In this document: piece after piece, positions 1-10,056 of the stretch
Numbering within the stretch: position 1 is the first letter of the stretch
Layout: each line of letters opens with the position of its first letter
From: an uncultured Collinsella sp.
GTDB lineage: Bacteria > Actinomycetota > Coriobacteriia > Coriobacteriales > Coriobacteriaceae
Assembly: GCA_958451615.1 (NCBI GenBank)
Contig: CAUDQR010000023.1
Coordinates: 1 to 37,868 of the forward strand
Direction: 5' to 3'
DNA: 37,868 nt
Translations under genes and position numbers: made by a program
Notes under the pieces: model-generated
The model's database searches: none
What the model saw: the letters and a program-made list of their open reading frames with translations, nothing else
What the model was told of the DNA's origin: nothing

Positions 1-120
1 ATAACCGGTGTAGCCTTCACGCAGCGAAGCTGTTGGAATAAATGCGACTTTTTTACTTTCAACTTCTTCCTTAATCAGACTTCCTACACTTGAAAAGTGA
101 GAACATAAAAACAGTTTCAT
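1..120 (-). CDS. Peptidase E-like protein, N-terminal fragment
   Basis: Only the first 40 codons are present; the gene continues past the left edge. The translated start MKLFLCSHFSS followed by KKVAFIPTASLREG is typical of the peptidase E (S51)/class I glutamine amidotransferase-like family, in which the first strand and the IPTAS segment begin the Rossmann-like fold. The catalytic Ser-His-Glu region lies outside the window, so activity cannot be judged. A strong ribosome-binding site (AAAGGAG) sits seven bases before the ATG. Base composition is clearly more AT-rich than the neighbouring genes, which could reflect recent acquisition. Family-level identification rests on a short stretch and is moderately secure. 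Confidence 0.6.
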   Translation of the reverse strand, partial: MKLFLCSHFSSVGSLIKEEVESKKVAFIPTASLREGYTGY

Positions 121-227
121 CAGTATTCTCCTTTATATATAAATTCTTATTTGTTGAACTAAGCCGTGTATACCATACTCTCCAATGAAAGAACGCCCTG
201 ATATAGCGAAATTTTGCCGTTTTCCTG

Positions 228-351
228 CGTACGTGCGTACACACTCCACAGGAATTCTAAGGGGCCTGCCCCCTTAGCACACGGACTTTGGAACAAAGTC
301 TAGTGTGCTACGCCTTGCCAGAGGTGTACAGGCTCCCGGTATGCACGTACG
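228..351. repeat. Nested palindromic intergenic block
   Basis: The block is bounded by a 13-base imperfect inverted repeat (228-240 against 339-351, one mismatch). Inside it lie GTACAC/GTGTAC arms (237-242 and 324-329), a GC-rich hairpin CTAAGGGG/CCCCTTAG (257-277), and a second long hairpin (275-310) whose arms TAGCACAC-GACTTTG match apart from a one- or two-base interruption. No reading frame accounts for it. It could be a palindromic intergenic repeat, a small non-autonomous element or a structured RNA; nothing in the window decides between these. Confidence 0.6.
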
Positions 352-414
352 AAGCAATTGCCATCAATGCGCCATATAAGTGGCGATCAAGTTCGCATAA
401 AGCGACCTTGATCC

Positions 415-460
415 TGCAAAACAAAAGGCAGGATACCATCACCACGATGATACCCTGCCT
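415..460 (-). terminator. Third tandem leftward terminator-like hairpin
   Basis: The arms AGGCAGGATACCATC (426-440) and its near-complement (446-460) pair with two A-C mismatches across a five-base loop. Read leftward, the hairpin is followed by TTTGTTTTG, the T-rich tail of an intrinsic terminator. It is the furthest of three such structures downstream of the dehydrogenase gene. Confidence 0.5.
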
Positions 461-511
461 CTGTTCGTTTCTGTTTACCGTTCCGAGTAGTCCTTCCGCA
501 GAATTTCCGAT

Positions 512-562
512 AAACAAAAAACGTACCCGAACCCTTTCTCGTAAAGAATCGGGTTCGAGTAC
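512..562 (-). terminator. Second tandem leftward terminator
   Basis: Twelve-base arms (523-534 and 551-562, one mismatch, core CGAACCC/GGGTTCG) enclose a 16-base loop. On the leftward strand the stem is followed directly by GTTTTTTGTTTA, giving a convincing intrinsic terminator. Confidence 0.6.
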
Positions 563-580
563 GAACTGAATGCTGGAGCA

Positions 581-623
581 ATAAAAAACCACCAGAAAGG
601 TGCCCGTCCCCTTTGTGGTGGTT
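581..623 (-). terminator. Intrinsic terminator of the dehydrogenase gene
   Basis: Fourteen-base arms with one C-C mismatch (587-600 and 610-623) surround a nine-base loop; the leftward transcript ends in TTTTTTATT. The arm AACCACCACAAAGG is identical to that of the terminator after the glycosyltransferase gene near 8227, so this looks like a recurring terminator type in this genome. Confidence 0.85.
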
Positions 624-634
624 TTGGGTCAGTC

Positions 635-1717
635 CTAGAGCGTGTGGCCGTAAGCGTTGGCGGCCTTGATGGCGGCGGCGAATTTCTCGTCGGTGAAGGG
701 CTCCGGGTTGCCTTGCTTCCATTCGTTGGTGGCGTGCGCGTACTCGCACAGGGCAGGGATATCAGCCTCGGAAAGCCCGACCTGCTCAAGCGTCACGGGC
801 AGGCCCATCTGATTGTTAAAGGCGGCGTAGCGCTCAAGGTTCTCGGTATCGCCCGTGTAGGCAAACAGCACGAGCACGCCCAGGCTCACGACCTCGCCAT
901 GCAGGTAGGTGCCCTCGCGCGGAATGCTGCAGGTGGCGTTGTAGAACGCATGCGCCACGCTCGAGTTGTAGTAGTAATCGTTTTGGTTGGTCAGGTTGGA
1001 GACGTAGCCCGTGTTGACCACGATATTGAGCGCGATCTGCTTGACGGCTTCGGTCGACAGGTTCTGGCGAACGTCCTCAAGACCCTGCACGCCATAGGTA
1101 AACAGCGGCTCGGAGCAGGTGTGTGCGAGCGTCAGGCCAAGACCTGCGGTGTGCTCCAGGTTGCCGGCGCTCGTGGCGTACTCGACCTCGGGCTGCTTGG
1201 ACAGGGCATCGCCCACGCCCGCCCAGAAGTACTCCGCCGGAGCCTCGGCGATGATCTTGGGGTTGATGAAGATGTGCACGGGTCGGTTGGGGTACGAATA
1301 GCCCTCGAGCGAGCCGTCGTCGTTGTAGACAACGGCAATGGCGGTCGCGGCCGAGCAGTTGGAGCAGATCGTCGGTACCGTAAAGACGATCTTCTTGAGC
1401 TCGATGGCCGCTGTCTTGACGGTGTCGAGCGCCTTGCCGCCGCCGCATGCGATAAGAACGTCGGCTTCTTGGCAGACAGGGGAGTTCACAACCTTGGCGA
1501 TATTGGCGCGCGTACTGTTGGTGCCGTAGACGCGCGTCTCCAGAATCTCGACGTCGGTGCCCTCCAGCGCCGCTTCGATACCGGGAAGCGCCGCTGCCAG
1601 TGCTCGTTTACCACCGATAATCGCGACCTTGGTCGCTCCGTACTCGTCCAGTGCGCCGGGCAGCTCGTCAAAGCAGTCCTCGCCGACGGTGTAGTCGCTC
1701 ATTCCAATCGTGCGCAT
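635..1717 (-). CDS. GldA-type (glycerol dehydrogenase family) NAD-dependent alcohol dehydrogenase
   Basis: A 360-residue cytosolic member of the iron/zinc-containing alcohol dehydrogenase superfamily, closest in layout to glycerol dehydrogenase, which oxidises glycerol to dihydroxyacetone with NAD. The nucleotide-binding GGGK motif is at residues 92-95. The three expected metal ligands are visible: Asp170 in GVGDALSK, His256 in SSVAHAFYN and His273 in YLHGEVVSLG, at nearly the positions seen in well-studied glycerol dehydrogenases, so the enzyme should be active. Substrate is uncertain because this fold also covers other polyol and hydroxyketone dehydrogenases and no dihydroxyacetone kinase is nearby. 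The gene is monocistronic and leftward, ended by strong terminators. The first ATG has only a weak AAGG upstream; an in-frame ATG five codons later is the alternative start. Confidence 0.88.
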   Translation of the reverse strand: MRTIGMSDYTVGEDCFDELPGALDEYGATKVAIIGGKRALAAALPGIEAALEGTDVEILETRVYGTNSTRANIAKVVNSPVCQEADVLIACGGGKALDTVKTAAIELKKIVFTVPTICSNCSAATAIAVVYNDDGSLEGYSYPNRPVHIFINPKIIAEAPAEYFWAGVGDALSKQPEVEYATSAGNLEHTAGLGLTLAHTCSEPLFTYGVQGLEDVRQNLSTEAVKQIALNIVVNTGYVSNLTNQNDYYYNSSVAHAFYNATCSIPREGTYLHGEVVSLGVLVLFAYTGDTENLERYAAFNNQMGLPVTLEQVGLSEADIPALCEYAHATNEWKQGNPEPFTDEKFAAAIKAANAYGHTL

Positions 1718-1831
1718 AGCAGCCTTCTTTCGTTAGATAAAGTGCTTTCAGGTATTTTGCTCCAAGTGAGTGCTTGCGATCGCGAGAAGTTTCTAAAGTA
1801 TGAAACCGATGTTGAGGGTTTTTCGCCGGCG

Positions 1832-1859
1832 TTGACCGTGTTACCATACAGCGCATAAG
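1832..1859 (+). promoter_or_regulatory. Candidate promoter of the ileS leader
   Basis: TTGACC, a 16-base spacer and CATAAG place a transcription start near 1866, about 30 bases before the first recognisable T-box sequence. The position is right for the leader RNA; the -10 element is imperfect. Confidence 0.45.
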
Positions 1860-1892
1860 CGTTGATGGGGACGAGTAGTCGGCCGTCCGCAT

Positions 1893-2161
1893 GCTACAGA
1901 GAGCGGGGAGCGCTGAGAACCCGTGCATGCGACCGATGAAAATCACCCCGGAGCTGCGGTCCCAACGGGCGCGCCGCACAGGCACGTCTTAGTAGACATC
2001 GCCGAGATGGTCGTCGATACAGACCAGCCGAGTAACGGATGCGAGCGCGCTGTAATGCGGGTGAGGGCATCTAAGCTGGGTGGTTAAGCGAAGAGCTTTT
2101 GCGGGCACACGGCCCGTTTTGTGGCGCTTCGTCCCAGCTTGCAGGGACGGGCGCTTTTTTT
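1893..2161 (+). promoter_or_regulatory. T-box riboswitch (tRNA-Ile sensing) with intrinsic terminator
   Basis: The leader contains the usual T-box order: a purine-rich ACAGAGAGCG and GCTGAGAACC segment (1896-1921), a specifier region GATGAAAATCACCCCGGAG in which ATC (1942-1944) is an isoleucine codon, AGTA-containing linkers, and a T-box core GGGTGGTTAAGCG around 2078-2090. Its TGGT would pair with an ACCA tRNA end, matching the A discriminator of tRNA-Ile. A strong terminator follows (stem 2124-2135 with 2144-2154, then seven T). In this family, uncharged tRNA stabilises the antiterminator and lets RNA polymerase reach ileS. Specifier, discriminator and downstream gene all agree on isoleucine. 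Confidence 0.9.
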
Positions 2162-2204
2162 GGTGCCCAACGGGCGTGCGCGCCCACGACATGAAAGGGG
2201 TACC

Positions 2205-5006
<2,802 letters not shown>

Positions 5007-5075
5007 GGCATGGTAACTCGGCATTTTAGTTATAGGGAGAATTTGACGCCTTCGGCCCATTTGCTCCGCTGAAGA

Positions 5076-5113
5076 AAAGCGACATTCCGTTATCCGGAAT
5101 GCCGCTTTCTTTT
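5076..5113 (+). terminator. Terminator after ileS
   Basis: Arms AAAGCG-CATTCCG and CGGAATG-CGCTTT pair with one opposed A-C bulge around a short loop; TTTCTTTTA follows. It separates ileS from the lspA transcription unit. Confidence 0.85.
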
Positions 5114-5225
5114 ATGCTGGTTATTTATCTGACATTAGCGAATGTGTCGTGCGCTCTGCGTGTGGCAATATAAGATGGTTATTTGCGTTAAACGGCATTT
5201 GATTATCTGAGGGTAGGGGATTTCT

Positions 5226-5825
5226 TTGGGTCGTGGTGCGGATATGACGCCGCCTTTGCGTTGGCGGTTGGGTGTTGCTGGTGGGGTAGCGCTGGCTGTG
5301 CTGCTTGTTGACCAGCTGACCAAGCTTGCGGTTCGCGCCGTGGGCGACGCTTTGCATGTGACCGTCATCCCCGGTGTCGTCGACTTTATGTTTGTCCGCA
5401 ATATCGGTGCTGCCTTTAGCATGGGCGAGGGGCATGGCATCGCGTTTGCCGTGCTGGCGTTGGCTGTCATTATTGCTATTGCCGTGTACTTGTTCCGTGC
5501 GCCTCAGCTCGCCCATCTTGAGGTTGTGGGCATGGCGATGGTTGCGGGTGGTGCTATCGGTAACGCGATCGATCGTTTGGCCTTTGGCTTCGTGACCGAT
5601 TTTATTGCCACCACCTTCATCGACTTCCCCGTCTTCAATGTGGCCGATGTCGGCATTACGGTCGGTGTGGTGCTTGCCCTCATCGGCTACATGTTCTTGA
5701 GTCCTGCGGCCCTTGAGGTCGACGCGACCGCCGAGCTCAACGCCCGTGACGAGGCCCGCGCTAAGCGCAAGGCCCAGCAGCGTGGGGAGCGTGCCCGCAA
5801 GATTCGCGAAAGGAGCGAGCGCTAA
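5226..5825 (+). CDS. lspA: Lipoprotein signal peptidase II
   Basis: A 199-residue membrane aspartyl protease that removes the signal peptide from diacylglyceryl-modified prolipoproteins. Hydrophobic segments lie near residues 15-30, 65-90, 95-115 and 145-165, the four-helix layout of LspA. The two catalytic aspartates sit in the conserved GGAIGNAIDRLAFG and FPVFNVADVGI blocks, and the NIGAAFS motif is present. The C-terminus carries an extra charged, Arg/Lys-rich cytoplasmic tail of about 35 residues, longer than in E. coli. The TTG start is supported by AGGGGA five bases upstream; an ATG six codons later is the alternative. The stop overlaps the next start (TAATG), so the two genes are translationally coupled, a common lspA-rlu pairing. 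Confidence 0.95.
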   Translation: MGRGADMTPPLRWRLGVAGGVALAVLLVDQLTKLAVRAVGDALHVTVIPGVVDFMFVRNIGAAFSMGEGHGIAFAVLALAVIIAIAVYLFRAPQLAHLEVVGMAMVAGGAIGNAIDRLAFGFVTDFIATTFIDFPVFNVADVGITVGVVLALIGYMFLSPAALEVDATAELNARDEARAKRKAQQRGERARKIRERSER

Positions 5826-6838
5826 TGGCCGACATCCATATCCTTGTTGCCGACGATGCCGCTGGTCAGCGTCTTGACGCCTATCTGGGCGCTAATGACG
5901 GCTGCCCTACGCGCTCTGCCTGCGCGCATCTGATCGAGGGCGGTGCCGTTGCCGTCAACGGCGAGACATGCCTGTCAAAAAAGTATGCCGTGCGCTCCGG
6001 CGACCGTATTTCGGTCGATTTGCCCGAGCCGCACGATCCCACCGATGTGATTCCCGAGGCCATTCCCCTCGATATCCGCTACGAGGACGACTACCTCATC
6101 GTGCTCTCCAAGCAGCGCGGTCTGGTGTGCCATCCCGCCCATGGCCACGAGAGCGGCACCCTTGCGAACGCCTTGGTCTATCACTGTGGCATTGACCATC
6201 TGGGCACCGTGCAGGGCGAGGACCGCCCCGGCATCGTGCATCGCCTGGATCGTGACACCTCGGGCCTTATGCTCGCGGCAAAAGACGACGACACCCAGCG
6301 CGCGCTCCAGAATCTCATCCGCACGCGCACGCTCGACCGCCGCTACATTACGCTCGTCCACGGCCACATTGCCATGGACGAGGGCACCATTAACACTGGC
6401 ATTGCCCGTTCTACGCGCGACCGTGTCAAGATGGCGGTTTCGGACGATCCTTTCGCGCGCCAGGCCATTACGACCTTTAGGGTCCTCGAGCGCTTCGATT
6501 CCACGCGTTTTGACGATGGCTATACGCTCGTCGAGTGCCACCTGTTTACGGGTCGCACGCATCAGATTCGCGTGCACATGCGTCATATCAACCACGCCTG
6601 CGTGGGCGATCCGCTCTACGGTAAGTGCGATGCGCGTGCCGACCAGGGTTTGACCAGGCAATTCCTCCATTCCTGGCGTGTGGCGTTCGATCATCCCGTG
6701 ACGGGGGAGCACATTGAGTGCCGCGATGAGCTGCCGTGGGATCTCGCCGCCGTTCTGGATGACCTAGCCCCGCGCTCGCTCGGCCGCACTGCCGCCGGCG
6801 ACGAAATCGTTCCGCAGCTCGGTCTGCTCGAAGCCTAA
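5825..6838 (+). CDS. RluA-family 23S rRNA pseudouridine synthase (RluD-like)
   Basis: A 337-residue enzyme that isomerises specific uridines in structured RNA. An S4 RNA-binding domain occupies roughly residues 10-75, and the catalytic domain follows with the motif RPGIVHRLDRDTSG, whose Asp is the nucleophile, and later GRTHQIRVHMRH. Length and S4 domain fit the RluC/RluD branch. Neighbourhood with lspA is the classical arrangement seen for RluD-like proteins (YlyB) in other bacteria. It shares one base with the lspA stop codon. The exact target uridines cannot be told from sequence, hence no gene symbol. Confidence 0.93.
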   Translation: MADIHILVADDAAGQRLDAYLGANDGCPTRSACAHLIEGGAVAVNGETCLSKKYAVRSGDRISVDLPEPHDPTDVIPEAIPLDIRYEDDYLIVLSKQRGLVCHPAHGHESGTLANALVYHCGIDHLGTVQGEDRPGIVHRLDRDTSGLMLAAKDDDTQRALQNLIRTRTLDRRYITLVHGHIAMDEGTINTGIARSTRDRVKMAVSDDPFARQAITTFRVLERFDSTRFDDGYTLVECHLFTGRTHQIRVHMRHINHACVGDPLYGKCDARADQGLTRQFLHSWRVAFDHPVTGEHIECRDELPWDLAAVLDDLAPRSLGRTAAGDEIVPQLGLLEA

Positions 6839-6856
6839 CCAGTATTAGGTGGTTTC

Positions 6857-6885
6857 TTGAACTCGGTTAGCCTACGGTAAGATAT
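6857..6885 (+). promoter_or_regulatory. Weak candidate promoter for the glycosyltransferase gene
   Basis: TTGAAC at 6857-6862 is followed after 15 bases by TAAGAT or after 17 bases by AGATAT. It lies in the 82-base gap ahead of the gene. Spacing or the -10 match is imperfect in either reading. Confidence 0.3.
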
Positions 6886-6920
6886 ACGGTTGTTTACGTA
6901 ACGCGTTCTCGGGAGCCTGC

Positions 6921-8216
6921 ATGCTCGCCTTTTTACAAACCAACACACCCATCGTGATCTTCAACCAGATTGTGGTTACGCTGCTCACGGTCTGCTTTCT
7001 GTACCAGGTGGTCTTCTTTGTCATTGGCGCTCTTCGTGGCGAGGTCGCGCCTCCCAAGGCCAAAAAACTCCACCGCTATGCCTTCTTTATTGCGGCGCAT
7101 AACGAGGAGGCCGTGATCGCCAATCTCGTACGCTCTATCAAGGATCAGGACTATCCGTCCGAGCTCATCGAGGTCTTCGTGGTCGCCGATGCTTGCACCG
7201 ACAACACGGCGCAGCTCGCGCGCGAGGCCGGTGCCATTGTTTACGAGCGCAATGACCTGGCCCGCAAGGGCAAGAGCTGGGTCATGGACTTTGGTTTCGA
7301 TCGCATTCTCAACGAGTATCCCGACACGTTTGAGGGCTACTTTATCTTCGATGCCGACAATGTTATCTCCCGCGATTACGTCTCCAAGATGAATGATGCC
7401 TTTGACCAGGGCTTTCATGTGGTCACGAGCTATCGTAACTCCAAGAACTTCGGCAGCTCGTGGATTTCGTCTGCCAACGCCACCTGGTATCTGCGTGAGG
7501 CCCGCTTCCTCAACAACGCGCGCAACATCTGTAAGACGTCTTGTGCCGTCTCTGGTTCGGGCTACCTCATCTCCGCCAGCGTAATTGAGGGCATGCACGG
7601 CTGGCAGTTCCATACGCTGACCGAGGACATCCAGTTCACTACGTTCTGTGCCATTCACGGCATCCGCATCGGTTATGCGCCGGCGGAGTTCTTTGACGAG
7701 CAGCCGGTGACGTTTAAGGCGTCCTGGAAACAGCGCATGCGTTGGACCAAGGGCTTTTACCAGGTGTTCTTTACCTACGGTAAGCACCTGGTCAAATCGA
7801 CCTTCCGCTATCATCGCTTTGCCGCCTACGACATGTTTATGACCATCGCCCCGGGTATGCTGCTATCGCTGATCTCGATGCTCGCCAATGCGACGTTCCT
7901 GATCGTGGGTGGCCTTTCGCATGGTTTCTTGGCTACCGAGGTCGAGATGCAGGCTTGTGCCGCCTCGCTTATCATGACGTTCGTGATGATGTACCAGACC
8001 TTCTTTATCCTGGCGCTGCTCACGACCATCTTTGAGTACAAGCACATTCATTGCGCTCAAAAGTGGCGCCTGGTGACCAACCTGTTTACCTTCCCGATCT
8101 TTATGTTCAGCTATATCCCCATTACGGTGGCTGCACTGTTCCTAAAGGTCGACTGGGTTCCGACGCAGCACGCCGTTAACGTTACCCTCGACGAGGTCAT
8201 GCGGGGCGCCAAGTAA
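6921..8216 (+). CDS. Membrane family-2 glycosyltransferase
   Basis: A 431-residue processive-type inverting glycosyltransferase of the cellulose/hyaluronan synthase and NodC kind, which builds a beta-linked polysaccharide from a nucleotide sugar at the cytoplasmic face. Residues 11-38 form a membrane helix. The GT-A domain follows with IAAHNEEA (58-64), VVADACTDN (88-95), the metal-binding DAD at 144-146, the catalytic TED at 234-236 and QRMRW at 271-275. Three to four further membrane helices fill residues 295-415. No synthase partner, export protein or deacetylase lies next to it, so the product is unknown; cell-surface glycan or teichoic/lipid-linked sugar synthesis are possible. GGGAG six bases before the ATG supports the start. 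The gene ends at a strong terminator. Confidence 0.88.
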   Translation: MLAFLQTNTPIVIFNQIVVTLLTVCFLYQVVFFVIGALRGEVAPPKAKKLHRYAFFIAAHNEEAVIANLVRSIKDQDYPSELIEVFVVADACTDNTAQLAREAGAIVYERNDLARKGKSWVMDFGFDRILNEYPDTFEGYFIFDADNVISRDYVSKMNDAFDQGFHVVTSYRNSKNFGSSWISSANATWYLREARFLNNARNICKTSCAVSGSGYLISASVIEGMHGWQFHTLTEDIQFTTFCAIHGIRIGYAPAEFFDEQPVTFKASWKQRMRWTKGFYQVFFTYGKHLVKSTFRYHRFAAYDMFMTIAPGMLLSLISMLANATFLIVGGLSHGFLATEVEMQACAASLIMTFVMMYQTFFILALLTTIFEYKHIHCAQKWRLVTNLFTFPIFMFSYIPITVAALFLKVDWVPTQHAVNVTLDEVMRGAK

Positions 8217-8226
8217 CCACGATCAG

Positions 8227-8265
8227 AACCACCACAAAGGGGATGCACCTTTGTGGTGGTTTTTC
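8227..8265 (+). terminator. Terminator after the glycosyltransferase gene
   Basis: A perfect 14-base stem (AACCACCACAAAGG with its complement) closes a seven-base loop and runs into TTTTTCTTTT. It is the same stem type as the terminator near 590. Confidence 0.92.
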
Positions 8266-8294
8266 TTTTGAGCAGCTGCTCATGGAGGTGCACG

Positions 8295-8717
8295 ATGTTC
8301 TACATCCCATTTTGGATCTGCGTCTTTGCCGGTGCGGTGGTTGATGCCCGTGAGCGGCGGTTTCCCAATGAGCTTGCTGGCGCGTGTGCCGTGGCGGCGT
8401 TTGCGGGCGTGTGGCTGGATGCGGGCTTGAACACGACACTTGACCACGCTGGCCTTGCGGTCATCGTGTACCTTTCTCTCGCGTTGACCGAGTCCCTCTG
8501 GCGACGCCTCCGTCAAACCCCGGGCATCGGCATGGGTGATGCCAAGGCACTCTTCGCGCTTTGCACGCTCGACCCTATGGGTGGCGTCGTGGCATTTGCC
8601 GCCGCGCTCCTGGTCCTTGCCCTCTCCTGCCTCATCACAAAATCGCGCTCCTTGCCATTGCTCCCATTTTTGGTGCCGATTTTTGCCATAATCGAGGTCG
8701 TGGGCTGCACATTGTAA
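8295..8717 (+). CDS. Minimal A24-family prepilin peptidase
   Basis: A 140-residue, strongly hydrophobic protein with the two aspartate motifs of type IV prepilin peptidases: DARERRFPNELAG near residue 18 and the GMGDAKALFAL (GxGD) motif in the middle. It contains only the membrane peptidase core and lacks the N-terminal methyltransferase domain with its cysteines, so it resembles TadV/CpaA-type enzymes that cleave leader peptides of pilins or pseudopilins. The ATG is preceded by GGAGGTG at ideal distance; a GTG further upstream lies inside the terminator and is unlikely. No pilin, secretion ATPase or Tad gene is next to it, so its substrates must be encoded elsewhere. Confidence 0.85.
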   Translation: MFYIPFWICVFAGAVVDARERRFPNELAGACAVAAFAGVWLDAGLNTTLDHAGLAVIVYLSLALTESLWRRLRQTPGIGMGDAKALFALCTLDPMGGVVAFAAALLVLALSCLITKSRSLPLLPFLVPIFAIIEVVGCTL

Positions 8718-8748
8718 CCGATTGCGCATCCTTCTTAAGGAGCATGCC

Positions 8749-9996
8749 ATGGCAACTAACCAAGAAACGGCCGTCATTAAGGCGCGCATGGACCGTATTC
8801 CCTCGTCGTTATCGCCCGAACTTGTCGAGCGCATTGCCGCAGATCGTGCTTTGGGCTATGTCAACCCGTACCGTTGCGACGATGACCAGGTCATCCGTCG
8901 CGTTGATCGAGCCGCAGACGAGGGCACGCTCATGCGCCCGGCATTTATGCGCGATGCCGAAAAGATTCTCCATTTGCCCGCGTATGCCAGATATGCTGGT
9001 AAAACGCAGGTCTTTAGCTTCCGTAGCAATGATGATCTGTCGCGCCGTGGTTTGCACGTGCAGCTTGTCTCGCGCATTGCGCGCGATATCGGCCGCGCCC
9101 TGGGGCTCAACTGCGATTTAATCGAGGCGATTGGCTTAGGCCATGACTTGGGCCACACGCCCTTTGGCCATGCCGGCGAGCGATTCCTCAACGATATTTA
9201 CCACGAGCGTACGGGTCGCTACTTTTTCCATAACGTGCAATCAGTCCGTGTGCTCGATGCACTGTATGGCCGCAACGTGTCGCTCCAGACACTCGATGGC
9301 GTGCTGTGCCATAACGGCGAGTACGAGCAACGCGTGTTTGAGCTTTCGGATATGGGTTCCTTTGAACAGTTCGATCTGACGGTCGAGGACTGCATCGCCA
9401 CGGGCTATAGCGCGATTGAACACCTGCGCCCCATGACGCTCGAGGGCTGCGTCGTTCGCATCTCGGATATTCTTGCCTACGTCGGTCGTGACCGTCAGGA
9501 TGCGATCGCGGCGGGTCTGCTTTCGCCCGACGCTTTTGACGATGGTCGGGGCGGCGCCTATAACAGTTGGATCCTCACGCACGCTTCCATCGATATCGTT
9601 GAGCATAGCTATGGTAAGCCGCGCATCGAGATGAGCGAGGACCTGTTTGAGGAAATTCGCCGAGCCAAGCGCGAGAACTACGAGAAGATCTATAGCAAGG
9701 GCGGTATCGAAGGCGATTCCGAGGAGGAGCTGCGTGAGGCGTTCGAAAAGCTCTACGACCGTTGCCTGCGGGATCTAAACAGTGGCGACGAGTCCTCTTA
9801 TATCTTTAAGCACCATATTTCGCGCATTGAGCAGCAGCTTTCCTACTATCATCGTACCTATGCCTGGCAGGACGACAAGGATCAAGCCGTGGTGGATTAC
9901 ATCGCGAGCATGACGGACGGTTATTTCTGCGAGCTGACGAGCAAGCTGTTCCCGGGTCTAAAGTTTCCGCATCGTACCTATATTAACGAACGGTAG
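8749..9996 (+). CDS. dgt: HD-domain dNTP triphosphohydrolase (dGTPase family)
   Basis: A 415-residue metal-dependent phosphohydrolase of the dGTPase family, which hydrolyses dGTP or other dNTPs to the nucleoside and triphosphate and so limits nucleotide pools. The HD metal ligands are visible: His103 (GLHVQLVSRIAR), His132-Asp133 in GLGHDLGHTPFGHAGE, and Asp240 in CVVRISDILAY. The FRSNDDLSRR segment just before them is typical of the family. The start is the ATG with TAAGGAG six bases upstream; an earlier in-frame ATG has no good ribosome-binding site. Substrate preference cannot be read from sequence. The stop codon overlaps a LexA-type palindrome that serves the next gene. Confidence 0.85.
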   Translation: MATNQETAVIKARMDRIPSSLSPELVERIAADRALGYVNPYRCDDDQVIRRVDRAADEGTLMRPAFMRDAEKILHLPAYARYAGKTQVFSFRSNDDLSRRGLHVQLVSRIARDIGRALGLNCDLIEAIGLGHDLGHTPFGHAGERFLNDIYHERTGRYFFHNVQSVRVLDALYGRNVSLQTLDGVLCHNGEYEQRVFELSDMGSFEQFDLTVEDCIATGYSAIEHLRPMTLEGCVVRISDILAYVGRDRQDAIAAGLLSPDAFDDGRGGAYNSWILTHASIDIVEHSYGKPRIEMSEDLFEEIRRAKRENYEKIYSKGGIEGDSEEELREAFEKLYDRCLRDLNSGDESSYIFKHHISRIEQQLSYYHRTYAWQDDKDQAVVDYIASMTDGYFCELTSKLFPGLKFPHRTYINER

Positions 9997-10017
9997 TTCG
10001 TATTTATTCGGTATACT
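9987..10017 (+). promoter_or_regulatory. LexA (SOS) box and -10 element of rarA
   Basis: CGAACGGTAGTTCG (9987-10000) has both perfect half-sites of the Gram-positive/actinobacterial LexA box (CGAAC-N4-GTTCG). A good -10 hexamer, TATACT, follows at 10012-10017. The box takes the place where a -35 element would be and overlaps the dgt stop codon, so bound LexA would block the polymerase. The four central bases fit the published consensus only partly. Confidence 0.7.
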
Positions 10018-10056
10018 GTTTGTGGAAAACGTTTTTGATTGATGCACGGGATGGCT

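Noticed and set aside
288..592. Short open frames on both strands in the left intergenic region
   Set aside because: They overlap hairpins and terminators, have no ribosome-binding site, and encode no recognisable protein.
2121..2204. An ileS start at the upstream GTG
   Set aside because: The added residues would be encoded by the T-box terminator and match nothing in the family; the GTG at 2205 has an ideal ribosome-binding site.
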